Assembly: GCA_947452985.1 (NCBI GenBank)
Contig: CANGEU010000013.1
Coordinates: 1 to 37,349 of the forward strand
Length of the DNA: 37,349 nt
Reading direction: 5' to 3'
Origin: Micrococcales bacterium
Lineage (GTDB): Bacteria > Actinomycetota > Actinomycetes > Actinomycetales > Microbacteriaceae
Positions within the stretch are counted from its first letter, which is position 1; the number at the start of each line of letters is the position of its first letter. Both the position numbers and the translations under genes were made by a program. The notes below the pieces were generated by a model. The model was not told the origin of the DNA. It saw only the letters and a program-made list of their open reading frames with translations, and did no database searches. This document shows positions 1 to 10,832 of this stretch, one piece after another.

Positions 1-158
1 ATTTTCACGATCAAGAAGAAGTCGTGGTCCGACCATTCATCCACTCGAGAAGTATCGGCAGCCGAACCAACCAGAACTAGACCTAGAACGTCTGGGTGCT
101 CGCTAGCGCTTCGCGCTAGTTCGTCTGAATACTCTAGAAATTCTGCTTTATTCTGCAT
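1..158 (-). CDS. Nucleotidyltransferase-domain protein, N-terminal part (gene runs off the window)
   Basis: Only the first 52 codons are present, starting at an ATG whose first base is 158; the rest lies beyond base 1. The visible protein contains VLVGSAADTSRVDEWSDHD, with the G-S then D-x-D spacing of the Pol-beta-like minimal nucleotidyltransferase fold: glycine-serine at residues 31-32 and the metal-binding Asp pair at about 44 and 46. Such proteins move a nucleotide to a small molecule, protein or RNA, but this fragment does not say which. It starts 4 bp after the stop of the isochorismatase-family gene, so the two are probably co-transcribed. The fold is fairly certain; the function is unknown. 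Confidence 0.6.
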   Translation of the reverse strand, partial: MQNKAEFLEYSDELARSASEHPDVLGLVLVGSAADTSRVDEWSDHDFFLIVK

Positions 159-162
159 GTGT

Positions 163-693
163 CTAATTGTGGTTGAGGACGGTTGCGAACGATCCGTCAA
201 TAGCGGACATAAAGGCAGTTTGCACATCTGCGGCAGAAGTAACTCGACCTTCGAACTCTAGGTCTTTGGCTGCACAGGCGTCTGCGTAGACGGTCACGCT
301 GAAGCCTAGGTCGCTGGCGGCTCGAACAGTGGTGTCGATGCACATGTGAGACATCATTCCCACAATCACGAGTTCAGACACTTCAATGTTTTTGAGTGAA
401 TCCAACAATGCGGTTTCCCTGAATGCGTTTGGGAAATGTTTCACGATGATCGTTTCGCTATCTAACGGTTTCACGCTCTCGTGAATCTCGGCGCCTTCGG
501 TATTTGGCAGGAAGAAGGTTGCCGAAGGGCTTTTGGCAATGTGCTGGACGTTGATAACCGGAAGGCCTTGTTCGCGGAAGTCTTGCTGAATCTTTGCAGC
601 TACCTCGGCAGCTTCGATGCTACCCACCAACTCCATGGCTCCGCCAGGGAAATAGTCGTTTTGGATGTCGATGATCACGAGAGCTTTAGTCAT
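163..693 (-). CDS. Cysteine hydrolase, isochorismatase/nicotinamidase family
   Basis: A 176-residue protein of the usual length for single-domain isochorismatase-like hydrolases. The family catalytic triad is visible: Asp9 in ALVIIDIQNDY, Lys85 in IIVKHFPNAF and Cys118 in VGMMSHMCIDTT, with the non-proline bond normally in cis just before the Cys. The family hydrolyses amides such as nicotinamide or carbamoyl compounds, or the vinyl ether of isochorismate. The substrate cannot be read from the sequence. The protein is soluble with no signal peptide. It is the first gene of a probable two-gene minus-strand unit with the truncated nucleotidyltransferase. A TAGTGT hexamer lies 6 bp before the ATG, which would fit a leaderless transcript. 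Confidence 0.85.
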   Translation of the reverse strand: MTKALVIIDIQNDYFPGGAMELVGSIEAAEVAAKIQQDFREQGLPVINVQHIAKSPSATFFLPNTEGAEIHESVKPLDSETIIVKHFPNAFRETALLDSLKNIEVSELVIVGMMSHMCIDTTVRAASDLGFSVTVYADACAAKDLEFEGRVTSAADVQTAFMSAIDGSFATVLNHN

Positions 694-782
694 TCTCTAA
701 CACTAATAACAAGTGATTCTCCCAGTGCGGAGCACATGGGCGGCTAGATTAGACGCACAAATACTTTCCACAAGGGGGAATC

Positions 783-1418
783 ATGGACAAAGCTGCATCC
801 TGGCTACGCAAAATTAAATTGGCACTTAGCATTTCGATTGTTACTTCTTTCGTTTATGCGATAGTGAGCTACTTTTATGTCACCAACATGGCTGAAACCG
901 GAGTCGATCCACTAGGTGAGCAAAGCCAATGGAATGTCCCTATGGTTATCCTTTATTCCTCAGTGAGCCTCGTGGGTATCCCAGCCGCGGTGTTTCTGTT
1001 TGTTGCGTCAATCGGATTCATGTTCCGAAGCGCTCAGTGGTTGAAGGGCATGGACGCCACGGCAATTGATGGGAAACCAGGACTAATCATCGCGGCCTAC
1101 TTTATTCCGATCGCTGATCTAATTTTCCCTTGGCGCTACATGCAGTCGATGAACAAAGCTGGTGCTAACTCCGACGCAGAGAAGTCAAAGCTGGGAAATC
1201 TAATCAAACTGAACCTGGCGCTCGGAGTCTTAGCATTACTGGCTGGTGGAAACCAGTGGGCCGACATAATCCTTGGTGCTCCGCAGCAGACCATTGATGA
1301 AGTTGTGTTTCAGGAATGGCGAGGCATTATTGGAACCCTGTTTGACATTGGCGCGATGACCGCGTTGTACTTTATCGTCACACCGCTATTCGCGGGTTTA
1401 GAAAAAAGATCTAAGTAG
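783..1418 (+). CDS. DUF4328-type integral membrane protein
   Basis: A 211-residue protein with about five hydrophobic segments: roughly 13-33, 53-80, 100-118, 142-156 and 183-204. The central stretch FRSAQWLKGM...AAYFIPIADLIFPWRYMQSM carries the hallmarks of the DUF4328 family: an aromatic-R loop followed by a PIADL-x-x-P-W-R-x-M helix start. DUF4328 proteins are common in actinobacteria and their molecular role is not established. The ATG at 783 has an AAGGGGG ribosome binding site 5-11 bp upstream. The gene is divergent from the isochorismatase-family gene and is followed by a strong hairpin terminator. Family assignment is fairly sure; function is unknown. Confidence 0.75.
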   Translation: MDKAASWLRKIKLALSISIVTSFVYAIVSYFYVTNMAETGVDPLGEQSQWNVPMVILYSSVSLVGIPAAVFLFVASIGFMFRSAQWLKGMDATAIDGKPGLIIAAYFIPIADLIFPWRYMQSMNKAGANSDAEKSKLGNLIKLNLALGVLALLAGGNQWADIILGAPQQTIDEVVFQEWRGIIGTLFDIGAMTALYFIVTPLFAGLEKRSK

Positions 1419-1431
1419 AGAAGTTAAAGAA

Positions 1432-1461
1432 AAACGGCCAGTCATTTCTGACTGGCCGTTT
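1432..1461. terminator. Bidirectional hairpin terminator between the DUF4328 gene and the tRNAs
   Basis: A perfect 13-bp inverted repeat (arms 1432-1444 and 1449-1461, loop TTTC) with A residues before it and TTT at the end of the second arm. It lies 14 bp after the stop of the DUF4328 gene and 10 bp from the 3' end of the convergent tRNA-Ala, so it can end transcripts from both sides. Confidence 0.85.
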
Positions 1462-1470
1462 CCACTTGCG

Positions 1471-1543
1471 TGGAGACTAGGGGGGTCGAACCCCTGACCC
1501 CCTGCTTGCAAAGCAGGTGCTCTACCAACTGAGCTAAGTCCCC
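1471..1543 (-). tRNA. tRNA-Ala (anticodon TGC)
   Basis: Read on the minus strand, this 73-nt stretch folds as a standard cloverleaf. The 7-bp acceptor stem pairs GGGGACT with AGTCTCC with one G-T pair, and the discriminator is A. The anticodon arm CCTGC-TTTGCAA-GCAGG has anticodon TGC, and the T arm has loop TTCGACC. The 3' CCA is not encoded, so it must be added by the CCA enzyme at 23776-25194. Together with tRNA-Ile it follows gyrA and the DUF3566 gene, an order widely conserved in actinobacteria. Confidence 0.97.
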
Positions 1544-1569
1544 ATTGAGGATTTCTTTCGAAACCATCG

Positions 1570-1643
1570 TGGGCCTAGGAGGACTTGAACCTCCGACCTC
1601 TTCATTATCAGTGAAGCGCTCTAACCACCTGAGCTATAGGCCC
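1570..1643 (-). tRNA. tRNA-Ile (anticodon GAT)
   Basis: A 74-nt minus-strand cloverleaf with acceptor stem GGGCCTA/TAGGCCC, discriminator A, D arm GCTCAGGTGGTTAGAGC, anticodon arm CTTCA-CTGATAA-TGAAG (anticodon GAT) and T arm loop TTCAAGT. CCA is not encoded. It lies 26 bp upstream of tRNA-Ala and 53 bp downstream of the DUF3566 gene, so it may be processed from a read-through gyrase transcript or from a short tRNA transcript. Confidence 0.97.
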
Positions 1644-1696
1644 TTAGAGCCTTTCTAACTTTACGCCAAAAATCGCTCAGGCTCAAATCCTTTTAC

Positions 1697-2089
1697 CTAG
1701 TTGCTTGTGAAACCGATCTTAATTCCACCGGTGATGCGGGCAATGATGTTGTAAACCAAGGCCAAAACACCAGTAAGTAGCGTTCCAAATACGATGTTGA
1801 ATGCCGCTAATCCGAAGCTAACTCCAAGAACTTGAGGAAGTGAAACGCTCAAGTTTGTTGATGCGCCGGTGATGCTGGTTAGTAAACCGCTGAGGCTTGA
1901 GAACAGTGGAGTGAAGGTGACCAGGGCCCAAAGAGCTAGGAAACCAACCACACCGGCAATTCCAAGACCGCAAGAAACGGTGAAGCCGGTGCGAACAGCC
2001 GACCAGAAGTCGATGCGAACTAGCTTTAGTTGAACCTGCTTGACCGGTGGCACATCGCGCTTCTTCAAGCGGTTGATCATGTTGCTCAT
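1697..2089 (-). CDS. DUF3566 transmembrane protein downstream of gyrA
   Basis: A 130-residue protein with a basic N-terminus (residues 1-20), the segment [21 protein letters not shown] typical of DUF3566, and two hydrophobic stretches at about 40-62 and 86-118. DUF3566 genes almost always sit directly after gyrA in actinobacteria, as in the mycobacterial gyrB-gyrA-tRNA region. The role is not well defined; a membrane function is clear from the composition. Its ATG overlaps the gyrA stop by 4 bp (ATGA), so translation is likely coupled to gyrA. Confidence 0.9.
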   Translation of the reverse strand: MSNMINRLKKRDVPPVKQVQLKLVRIDFWSAVRTGFTVSCGLGIAGVVGFLALWALVTFTPLFSSLSGLLTSITGASTNLSVSLPQVLGVSFGLAAFNIVFGTLLTGVLALVYNIIARITGGIKIGFTSN

Positions 2090-4623
2090 TCGGTTACTCC
2101 TTCTGCCTCAGCTTCTGCCGCAGGCTCTTCGTCGCCTTGAGATTCAAGATTACGCTCTGAGTTCTTAGCAAGTCCAATGATTGAGTCGCCCTCATCTGGT
2201 CTTGCGAAGACAACACCCATGGTGTCGCGGCCACGAGCGGGAACTTCGGCAACCGCAGAACGGGCAACCTTTCCACTCTCGGCAACAACTAGGACCTCGT
2301 CGTCTTCAGCAACGATTAGTGCACCAACCAGGTCGCCGCGCTTTTCTTCAAGCTTGGCTACCTTGATGCCGATGCCGCCACGGTTTTGTGGACGGTACTG
2401 GTCAACTGAGGTGCGCTTAGCGAAACCGCCTTCGGTGACCACGAATACGTAGGCGCCGTCGACGTCGTTGATAACCGAAGCAGACAACAGGTTGTCGTCG
2501 CCGCGGAAGTGCATACCGATGTTTCCAGAGGTGTCACGACCCATTGGGCGAAGGCTTTCGTCGCTGGCCGAGAAGCGGATCGACATACCCTTGCGTGAAA
2601 CCAGGATGAGGTCGTCTTCTTCCGAAACCAAGATTGCTGAAACAAGTTCATCGTCTTCGCGAAGCTTGATGGCAATGATTCCGCCGCTTGAGGTGCGAGC
2701 GGTGTCATAGGCGGTTAGTTCGGTCTTCTTTACAAGACCAGACTTAGTAGCAAGAACTAGGTAAGGAGCTACCGAGTAGTCCTTTAGGTCTAGAACCTGG
2801 GTGACCTTTTCGTCCGGCTGCAAGGCAAGAAGGTTTGCAACGTGCTGGCCCTTGGTGTCGCGGCCGGCCTCTAGAACCTCGTAGGCCTTGGTGCGGTAAA
2901 TGCGTCCCTTGTTTGTGAAGAACAACAACCAGTGGTGAGTTGTGGTCACAAAGAACTGCTCAACCACGTCGTCGGCGCGCAGGTTCGCACCCTTAACGCC
3001 CTTGCCGCCGCGGTGCTGCTGGCGGTAGTTGTCGCTCTTGGTGCGCTTGATGTAGCCACCGCGGGTTAGCGAGATAACCATTTCCTCTTCAGGGATAAGG
3101 TCTTCGGCACTTACGTCGCCGTCTAGGCCAGCAACAATCTGGCTGCGACGGTCGTCGCCGTGACGGGTGACGATTTCGTCTAGCTCATCCTTGATGATGG
3201 TCTTCTGGCGAACAGGGTCGGCGATGATTGCCTTGAAGTCAACGATCTGAGCCTCAAGGTCGGCTGCTTCGTCGATGATTTTCTGGCGCTCAAGCGCAGC
3301 AAGCTGGCGAAGCTGCATGTTGAGGATGGCACGAGCTTGAAGTTCGTCGATCTTTAGAAGATCGATCAGACCATCTCTGGCATCTTCAACCGACTGGCTC
3401 TTGCGAATCAGGGCGATAACTGCGTCTAGGGCATCGAGAGCCTTTAGGTAACCGCGAAGAATGTGGGCACGTTCTTCGGCTTTACGCAAACGGAACTGGG
3501 TGCGGCGAACGATTACATCGACCTGGTGGTTAATCCAATGTGTGATGAAGCCGTCGATGCTCAAGGTGCGAGGAACGCCGTCGACCAGGGCCAACATGTT
3601 GGCGCTGAAGTTTTCCTGAAGTGGGGTCAGGCGGTAGAGGTTGTTTAGAACAACGCGGGCTACGGCATCCTTCTTCAAAACGATGACGAGGCGCTGACCG
3701 GTACGACCAGAGGTTTCATCGCGAATGTCTGCAATGCCGGCAAGGCGGCCTTCGCGAACTAGGTCGGCGATCTTCAGCGCCAGGTTGTCTGGGTTTACCT
3801 GGTAAGGCAACTCGGTAACAACTAGGCAAGTGCGGTTTTGAAGTTCTTCAACATTGACGATTGCTCGCTGAGTGATCGAACCGCGACCGGTACGGTAAGC
3901 CTCTTCAATACCCTTGCGACCCAAAATGGTTGCGCCGGTAGGGAAGTCTGGGCCCTTGATGAGACCGAGCAGAGCTTCAATCAGTTCTTCCTGAGTGGCG
4001 GTTGGGTTTTCCAACGCCCACTTGGCACCGGCAGCAACTTCGCGCAGGTTGTGAGGAGGAATGTTGGTGGCCATACCAACCGCGATACCGATCGAACCAT
4101 TTACAAGTAGGTTCGGGAAACGGCTTGGAAGAACGGTAGGTTCCTGGGTGCGGCCGTCGTAGTTGTCCTGGAAATCGACGGTCTCTTCGTCGATGTCGCG
4201 AACCATTTCCATGGCAAGCGGAGCCATGCGGCACTCGGTGTAACGAGGAGCAGCAGCTGGGTCGTTACCAGGTGAACCGAAGTTACCCTGACCGGAAACC
4301 AGTGGGTAGCGAAGGTTCCAGTCCTGAACCAAACGAACCAAGGTGTCGTAAATTGCGGTGTCACCGTGGGGGTGGTACTGACCCATGACGTCGCCGACAA
4401 CGCGAGAACACTTGCTGAACTGCTTATCCGGACGGTAGCCGCCATCGAACATTGCGTAAACAACGCGACGGTGAACTGGCTTCATGCCGTCGCGAACGTC
4501 TGGAAGTGCGCGACCAACGATAACGCTCATCGCGTAGTCGAGGTAGCTTCGCTGCATTTCGACCTGAAGGTCGACCTGCTCTACGTGGTCGTGGCCCTGT
4601 GGGGTAGTGGTTTCGTCTGCCAT
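2086..4623 (-). CDS. gyrA: DNA gyrase subunit A
   Basis: The DNA-breaking subunit of gyrase, which with GyrB introduces negative supercoils using ATP. The protein is 845 residues, normal for the family. The active-site tyrosine is Tyr128 in AAPRYTE. The quinolone-determining segment reads [10 protein letters not shown], with Thr89 at the position of E. coli Ser83 and the acidic residue conserved. The C-terminal beta-pinwheel carries the GyrA box as QHRGGKG and a second Q-N-R-G-G-I-G repeat. The tail is acidic ([14 protein letters not shown]). The ATG at 4623 has an AGGAGA ribosome binding site. The gene follows gyrB by 24 bp and overlaps the DUF3566 gene by 4 bp, forming an operon. Confidence 0.98.
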   Translation of the reverse strand: MADETTTPQGHDHVEQVDLQVEMQRSYLDYAMSVIVGRALPDVRDGMKPVHRRVVYAMFDGGYRPDKQFSKCSRVVGDVMGQYHPHGDTAIYDTLVRLVQDWNLRYPLVSGQGNFGSPGNDPAAAPRYTECRMAPLAMEMVRDIDEETVDFQDNYDGRTQEPTVLPSRFPNLLVNGSIGIAVGMATNIPPHNLREVAAGAKWALENPTATQEELIEALLGLIKGPDFPTGATILGRKGIEEAYRTGRGSITQRAIVNVEELQNRTCLVVTELPYQVNPDNLALKIADLVREGRLAGIADIRDETSGRTGQRLVIVLKKDAVARVVLNNLYRLTPLQENFSANMLALVDGVPRTLSIDGFITHWINHQVDVIVRRTQFRLRKAEERAHILRGYLKALDALDAVIALIRKSQSVEDARDGLIDLLKIDELQARAILNMQLRQLAALERQKIIDEAADLEAQIVDFKAIIADPVRQKTIIKDELDEIVTRHGDDRRSQIVAGLDGDVSAEDLIPEEEMVISLTRGGYIKRTKSDNYRQQHRGGKGVKGANLRADDVVEQFFVTTTHHWLLFFTNKGRIYRTKAYEVLEAGRDTKGQHVANLLALQPDEKVTQVLDLKDYSVAPYLVLATKSGLVKKTELTAYDTARTSSGGIIAIKLREDDELVSAILVSEEDDLILVSRKGMSIRFSASDESLRPMGRDTSGNIGMHFRGDDNLLSASVINDVDGAYVFVVTEGGFAKRTSVDQYRPQNRGGIGIKVAKLEEKRGDLVGALIVAEDDEVLVVAESGKVARSAVAEVPARGRDTMGVVFARPDEGDSIIGLAKNSERNLESQGDEEPAAEAEAEGVTE

Positions 4624-4647
4624 GATCTAATCTCCTCTTCGCGTTTC

Positions 4648-6615
<1,968 letters not shown>

Positions 6616-6640
6616 TTAGGCCCTCACGACTGCGGACGAT

Positions 6641-6658
6641 ATATCCGACTGATATCCG
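6641..6658 (-). promoter_or_regulatory. Probable gyrB promoter region with an 11-bp-spaced direct repeat
   Basis: ATATCCG occurs at 6641-6647 and again at 6652-6658, one helical turn apart, about 55-70 bp before the gyrB ATG. On the minus strand, a TTAGCC-like -35 followed at normal spacing by the A/T-rich GATATATC could be the promoter. The repeat may bind a regulator or may simply be part of the -10 region. Weak evidence. Confidence 0.3.
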
Positions 6659-6685
6659 GGGTGGCTAACCCCCCAATTTTATCGC

Positions 6686-6706
6686 GAAAACCCGACATTT
6701 TCGGGG
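6686..6706 (-). terminator. Terminator after the dnaN-gnd-recF-DUF721 gene set
   Basis: On the minus strand the sequence reads CCCGA, loop AAATG, TCGGG, then TTTTC. This 5-bp G/C-rich stem lies 46 bp past the DUF721 stop and ahead of gyrB, so it separates the two minus-strand operons. The stem is short and termination may be partial. Confidence 0.5.
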
Positions 6707-6751
6707 ATGTCCACAGGGTCAAAATCCGCTTTGTGTCGCGGTTTTTCTGGG

Positions 6752-7240
6752 TTAAATGTATGAGTCCCGAGGGCCTCTACCTGGCACCGATCTTTGACCT
6801 CGTTTGAAGGTCGGGCTGACCGGATTCAAAACCTTTAATTCAATAATTTCCAGCTTCGGAAACTTGGCTTGAAGCTTCTCCAAAATGACGCTGTTCAGTA
6901 GGCGAAGTTGGGTAGCCCAGGCGGTGGAAGTGGCACGAACCTCGAAGATTCCATCGTGGAAAGCTTCGGGAATCGCCTTCGCCGCAATATCTTCGCCAGC
7001 CACTTCTGCCCAAGACACAAAAAGTTCCGCTTCACCTAATTCGGTAGACCACTTAAAGTCGCTAATTAGGGCGTCTAGGCTGGCTCCAGCGGTTAGCGGG
7101 TCGCGGCCTTTCTCGAATGGGCGTGAGCCACCCTTCTTCTTTTTCGCAATGATCCGCTTCGCGTCTCGGCTTAGGCGACCGGTTACTGCCTCGCGCATCT
7201 TCCAATAGAACTCTTGGGCAAAGTTATCGTTCTCAGACAC
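6752..7240 (-). CDS. dciA: DUF721 protein, probable DciA-type replicative helicase loader/operator
   Basis: A 162-residue protein with a basic, low-complexity N-terminal half (KRIIAKKKKGG near 30) and a C-terminal DUF721 core. The core reads VSWAEVAGEDIAAKAIPEAFHDGIFEVRATSTAWATQLRLL at about residues 77-117, the characteristic W-x-x-(V/A)-x-G-x-x-(I/L)-A-x-H-(A/T) type pattern followed by the W-A-x-x-L helix. DUF721 proteins of the DciA group are the helicase-handling factor in bacteria without DnaC or DnaI, and actinobacteria are in that set. The start overlaps the end of recF by 8 bp. The family call is strong; the DciA role is inferred from family knowledge. Confidence 0.85.
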   Translation of the reverse strand: MSENDNFAQEFYWKMREAVTGRLSRDAKRIIAKKKKGGSRPFEKGRDPLTAGASLDALISDFKWSTELGEAELFVSWAEVAGEDIAAKAIPEAFHDGIFEVRATSTAWATQLRLLNSVILEKLQAKFPKLEIIELKVLNPVSPTFKRGQRSVPGRGPRDSYI

Positions 7241-8396
7241 GCTTCACCTCTCCCTTGGAAACCTCAAAAACCGTGGCTTTCAGGCTTGACGGAACATCCT
7301 CGGCAACTGCCGCGGTAATTATTACCTGTTCATTATCTGCGACGAGGCTGGCCAGGCGATCACGGCGACCGGCATCCAATTCGGCAAAGACATCGTCGAG
7401 TATGACTACCGGGTCACCGGTTTTGCTCTCGGCACTGAGTAACTTGGCGGAAGCCAAGCGAAGTGCAAGGGCATAAGACCAAGATTCTCCGTGGCTGGCG
7501 TAACCCTTGGCCGGCAGATCACCCAGAAGCAATACAAGGTCGTCGCGATGCGGGCCAATTAGGGTAATTCCTCGCTCAAGTTCCCTAGTTCTCACCGAAG
7601 CTAGCTTTTCCCGATACAAATCTGGAACTTTTTGTAATTCGTCGATGGTTAAATACTCGAGTTCGGCTTCCTCGTAGTCATCAACAACCTGGGCTCCAAG
7701 TAGCGAGCTTTTCATAAGCACGGTCGGTTCGTTATTGGCAATGGCAATCGCCTGGTAAGCCTCGGTTAGGTGCGGCTTGATCTTTTCCAGAATGGAGAGG
7801 CGAGTTTGCACGATTTCCGAGCCGAATTTGATCAGGCTTTCATCCCAGGCATCCAAGGTACTCAGCGCCGAGCCCTTAGTTCCAGTTGATCTGGCGGTTT
7901 TCAGTAAAGTATTTCTTTGTTTTAGAACTCGTTCATAGTCGCTGATCACTCCGGCCATGCGCGGCGAAAACTGAACCAGCAGTTGGTCAATGAAACTTCG
8001 GCGGTTACTTGGGTCACGCTTGACGATGTCTATGTCTTCTGGGGCAAAAACCACGGAATAAACGGTTCCCAGAACATCTCTCATCTTCGGAATGGGTGAC
8101 TGATTTATACGTAATTGGTTCGGATTGTCCCGATTTAGCTCTAGGTCCACAATCACGTCGCGGGTTTCATGTGAAACCTTTAGGCGGATGATTGCGCCGG
8201 TGGCATCCTTGTGAATCAGTGGCTGGTATCCCGCAACACGGTGAGAGCTGAGAGTACTCACGTACTCGATTGCCTCGACGACGTTTGTTTTACCCTGGCC
8301 ATTTGATCCGACCAATAGATTCACGCCAGATTCGAACTCTATTTCCGTATTTTTGTGATTTCGGAAATGCGAAAGGGTGAGGTGTTTTACAAACAT
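7233..8396 (-). CDS. recF: DNA replication and repair protein RecF
   Basis: An SMC-like ATPase of 387 residues that helps load RecA at gaps with RecO and RecR. Walker A is GSNGQGKT at about residues 30-37. The ABC-type signature region lies in the HGESWSYALALRLASAKLL stretch, and Walker B with the D-loop is VVILDDVFAELDAGRRDRL near the C-terminus. The start is an ATG at 8396 with AAGGGG upstream. It follows gnd by 27 bp and overlaps the DUF721 gene by 8 bp. The dnaN-gnd-recF order is known from Streptomyces and relatives. Confidence 0.97.
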   Translation of the reverse strand: MFVKHLTLSHFRNHKNTEIEFESGVNLLVGSNGQGKTNVVEAIEYVSTLSSHRVAGYQPLIHKDATGAIIRLKVSHETRDVIVDLELNRDNPNQLRINQSPIPKMRDVLGTVYSVVFAPEDIDIVKRDPSNRRSFIDQLLVQFSPRMAGVISDYERVLKQRNTLLKTARSTGTKGSALSTLDAWDESLIKFGSEIVQTRLSILEKIKPHLTEAYQAIAIANNEPTVLMKSSLLGAQVVDDYEEAELEYLTIDELQKVPDLYREKLASVRTRELERGITLIGPHRDDLVLLLGDLPAKGYASHGESWSYALALRLASAKLLSAESKTGDPVVILDDVFAELDAGRRDRLASLVADNEQVIITAAVAEDVPSSLKATVFEVSKGEVKRV

Positions 8397-8423
8397 CCCT
8401 CACCCCTTCGAAAGTGGTATTAG

Positions 8424-9311
8424 TTATTCAGCCTTTTTGACTGCGTGGCCACCAAATTGGTTGCGGAGAGCCGCAACTGCCTTCATGGCTGGCGAGTCAT
8501 CCTGGCGTGATGCAAAGCGGCTGTAAAGCGAAGCGGTGATTACCGGCATTGGAACTGAGTTAGCAATACCTTCTTCGACGGTCCAGCGGCCTTCGCCAGA
8601 GTCTTCTACGTAGCCACGGATGTTTCCTAGGTGTGGATCTTCCTTCAGAGCAATAACGAGAAGGTCAAGTAGCCATGAACGAACCACGGTTCCACGCTGC
8701 CAGGCAGCAAAGGTTCCCTGAACGTCCTTGATGATTTCCTTCTTCTCGAGAAGCTCGTAGCCTTCTGCGAATGCCTGCATCATGCCGTATTCGATACCGT
8801 TGTGAACCATCTTTGCGTAGTGTCCGGCTCCAACTTCACCAACGTGAACGAATCCTTCTTCGCGGGCACCTTCTGGGCGAAGTGCATCAAAAATTGGCAT
8901 TGCCTTCTCAACTAAAGCTGAGTCGCCACCAACCATTAGGCCATAACCGTTTTCAAGACCCCAAACGCCACCGGAAACACCGCAGTCTAGGTAACCAATT
9001 CCCTTATCGGCGATCTGTGCGGCGTGACGTGCGTCGTCTGAGAAGCGAGAGTTTCCACCCTCGATGATTAGGTCACCTGGCTCTAGATACTGCTCTAGCT
9101 CATCGATAACGGCGTCGGTTGGCTTGCCGTGAGGAACCATAACCCAGACGATGCGAGGCGCCGGAAGCGCTTCTACCAAAGCTTTAATTGAGTCAACATC
9201 TGGATTGTGCTCTGGGCTGCGGGCAAATCCAACAACTTCGATTCCCTTGTTGCGAAGGCGCTGGCGCATATTTCCGCCCATTTTGCCTAGTCCAATTAGA
9301 CCAATCTTCAT
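8424..9311 (-). CDS. gnd: 6-phosphogluconate dehydrogenase (decarboxylating), short NAD-type
   Basis: Oxidative decarboxylation of 6-phosphogluconate to ribulose 5-phosphate in the pentose phosphate pathway. The protein is 295 residues, the length of the short class (about 300), not the roughly 470-residue NADP class. The Rossmann motif GLIGLGKMGGNM is at residues 4-15. The substrate motifs are IIEGGNSRF near 83, CGVSGGVWGLENGYGLMVGG near 110, and KMVHNGIEYG near 167 with the catalytic Lys and the paired His-Asn. A GGAAGG ribosome binding site precedes the ATG. It sits between dnaN and recF, a position conserved in several actinobacteria without an obvious functional link to replication. Confidence 0.95.
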   Translation of the reverse strand: MKIGLIGLGKMGGNMRQRLRNKGIEVVGFARSPEHNPDVDSIKALVEALPAPRIVWVMVPHGKPTDAVIDELEQYLEPGDLIIEGGNSRFSDDARHAAQIADKGIGYLDCGVSGGVWGLENGYGLMVGGDSALVEKAMPIFDALRPEGAREEGFVHVGEVGAGHYAKMVHNGIEYGMMQAFAEGYELLEKKEIIKDVQGTFAAWQRGTVVRSWLLDLLVIALKEDPHLGNIRGYVEDSGEGRWTVEEGIANSVPMPVITASLYSRFASRQDDSPAMKAVAALRNQFGGHAVKKAE

Positions 9312-9332
9312 ATTTTTATACCCTTCCGGTAA

Positions 9333-10478
9333 TTACTTCGATAGAAGGTGCGGCTGAAGAACGTAGCGGTAGTCGTCCGCGTTCTTTTCGTCTTTTGCAC
9401 CGTGGCTTGAGATTAGAACCGGGCTTGGCTTGTTCGGGTTGCCCTTGTTCATGAAAGAGATTTTTGTAAATTCGGTGTGGACTCCGGCCAAGCCATCAAT
9501 AAGGTAGCGAGGGCGTAGCTTAATTACCTTTGGCACGCCATTCATTTCAATTGCCACAGCTTCGGATGCCTGGGCAACTTCGTTTTCAGAAGCCTCAAGT
9601 ATGAGTTTTCCATCCTGGAAGTCGCACTTCATAGCTACGTCGTTCTCTAGAACTAGGCCAACTCGTCTAGTTGAATCGATTAGATCCTGAGTATTCACGA
9701 TTGCGTATTCTTCGATTGGCTCGGTTGGAAGGTGTTCCTTCACATCTGGGTAGCGACCCTTGATTAGTAGGGAAGTAATTGTGCGGTTGTTGGCTCGGAA
9801 GGCGATCAGGCCGCGGTTCTCGTCGTTGTTGATTGCCAGAGTTAGTTCGCCCTGGTGGCCAAAGGTTTTGGCAACCTCGGTGAGGGTACGGGTTGGAACC
9901 ACAGAGACATAACCAACTAGTTCTTCAGCACCACTCCATGGAACTTCCTTGACTGCCATACGGTGGCGGTCTGTACCAAGAAGTGAAAGGGTCTTTGCTT
10001 CTACCTCAAACAAGATTCCATTAAGGGTCATAACGTGGTCGTTCTTTGCGACAGCTGGGACGATCTGTTGAACGGCCTTAGCAAATTCCTCACCTGAAAT
10101 GGTGATCGAGGTGGCAGGAAGTTCTGGAAGGTTTGGGTACTCTTCAACCGGCATGGTTAGCAGTGCGAACTTTGATGGGCCGCAAATAACCTGAACCTTG
10201 TTGCCCTCAAGAGTTACTTCGATTGGCGCGTTTGGAAGCTTTGATGTGATCTCTGAGAGGAGACGACCTGAAACTAGGACGCGTCCAGGAACATCAACTT
10301 TGGCAACGATTTCTACCTGAGCCGAAACCTCGTAGTCAAAGACGGAGAGTCGAAGCGCATTCTCATCAGCTTCGATCAAGATTCCGTTGAGGATAGGCAT
10401 TGGGATGCGCTGCGGAAGAACGCGAACTACAAAAGATACTGCTTCGTTAAAAGCATCGCGATTTACTTGAAACTTCAA
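9333..10478 (-). CDS. dnaN: DNA polymerase III beta subunit (sliding clamp)
   Basis: The ring-shaped processivity clamp, 381 residues with the three repeated clamp domains, beginning MKFQVNRDAFNEAVSFVVRVLP and ending with the typical YRYVLQP clamp C-terminus. The start is TTG at 10478, chosen because the conserved N-terminus begins exactly there and no in-frame ATG or GTG fits better. No clear Shine-Dalgarno sequence precedes it. The gene is downstream of dnaA, separated by the 354-bp oriC interval, and is followed 21 bp later by gnd. The rare start codon may lower translation. Confidence 0.97.
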   Translation of the reverse strand: MKFQVNRDAFNEAVSFVVRVLPQRIPMPILNGILIEADENALRLSVFDYEVSAQVEIVAKVDVPGRVLVSGRLLSEITSKLPNAPIEVTLEGNKVQVICGPSKFALLTMPVEEYPNLPELPATSITISGEEFAKAVQQIVPAVAKNDHVMTLNGILFEVEAKTLSLLGTDRHRMAVKEVPWSGAEELVGYVSVVPTRTLTEVAKTFGHQGELTLAINNDENRGLIAFRANNRTITSLLIKGRYPDVKEHLPTEPIEEYAIVNTQDLIDSTRRVGLVLENDVAMKCDFQDGKLILEASENEVAQASEAVAIEMNGVPKVIKLRPRYLIDGLAGVHTEFTKISFMNKGNPNKPSPVLISSHGAKDEKNADDYRYVLQPHLLSK

Positions 10479-10832
10479 GGTTCTGCCTGTTCTATTTAGC
10501 GGATCAAAGGTGATTTGGCTGGAAAGTCAATCTTGCCACAATTCTCGTAACACTCGGTTGAGGCGGTTATTTGTAATTCGTTTCAAATTTAAACTTTTAA
10601 ATAATCTTCTTAATAACCCCTGTGGAATATGTGGATAACCACCGGGGTCCTTCTTATTTATTGGGAACTACAACCGTGAAAGTTGTTAACAGGACTGTGG
10701 ACAAATCTGTGGATAACTTAATGGCCTGTGGACAGGTTTCATAGTCTGCACAGGCACTGAGTTCTTGTTCATATGTTTCTTGTAGTTCTTAGACACTTAT
10801 CCCCAAGTTATCCACAGAAAACTTTTAAAGAA
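10479..10832. other. oriC: oriC, dnaA-dnaN part (DnaA boxes and AT-rich unwinding tract)
   Basis: A 354-bp gap between dnaA and dnaN. Perfect 9-mers of the TTATNCACA type are at 10630-10638 (minus), 10708-10716 (minus) and 10808-10816 (plus). One-mismatch boxes are TTGTCCACA at 10696-10704 (minus), CTGTCCACA at 10727-10735 (minus) and TTATCCCCA at 10797-10805 (plus). An AT-rich tract lies on the dnaN side. Position beside dnaA, box density and the divergence of gene orientation at this locus all mark the replication origin. No other gene is seen in the interval. Confidence 0.9.
10571..10616. other. Candidate DNA unwinding element of oriC
   Basis: A 46-bp tract with only 7 G or C bases (about 15% GC), starting 93 bp upstream of the dnaN start and ending 14 bp before the DnaA box at 10630. 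An AT-rich stretch beside phased DnaA boxes is where DnaA normally opens the duplex. It is the lowest-GC tract noticed in the origin interval. Confidence 0.65.

Noticed and set aside
8163-8178. parS-like palindrome GGTTTCATGTGAAACC inside recF
   Set aside because: 13 of 16 positions match, but the central CG is lost and it lies in coding sequence; best explained by chance.
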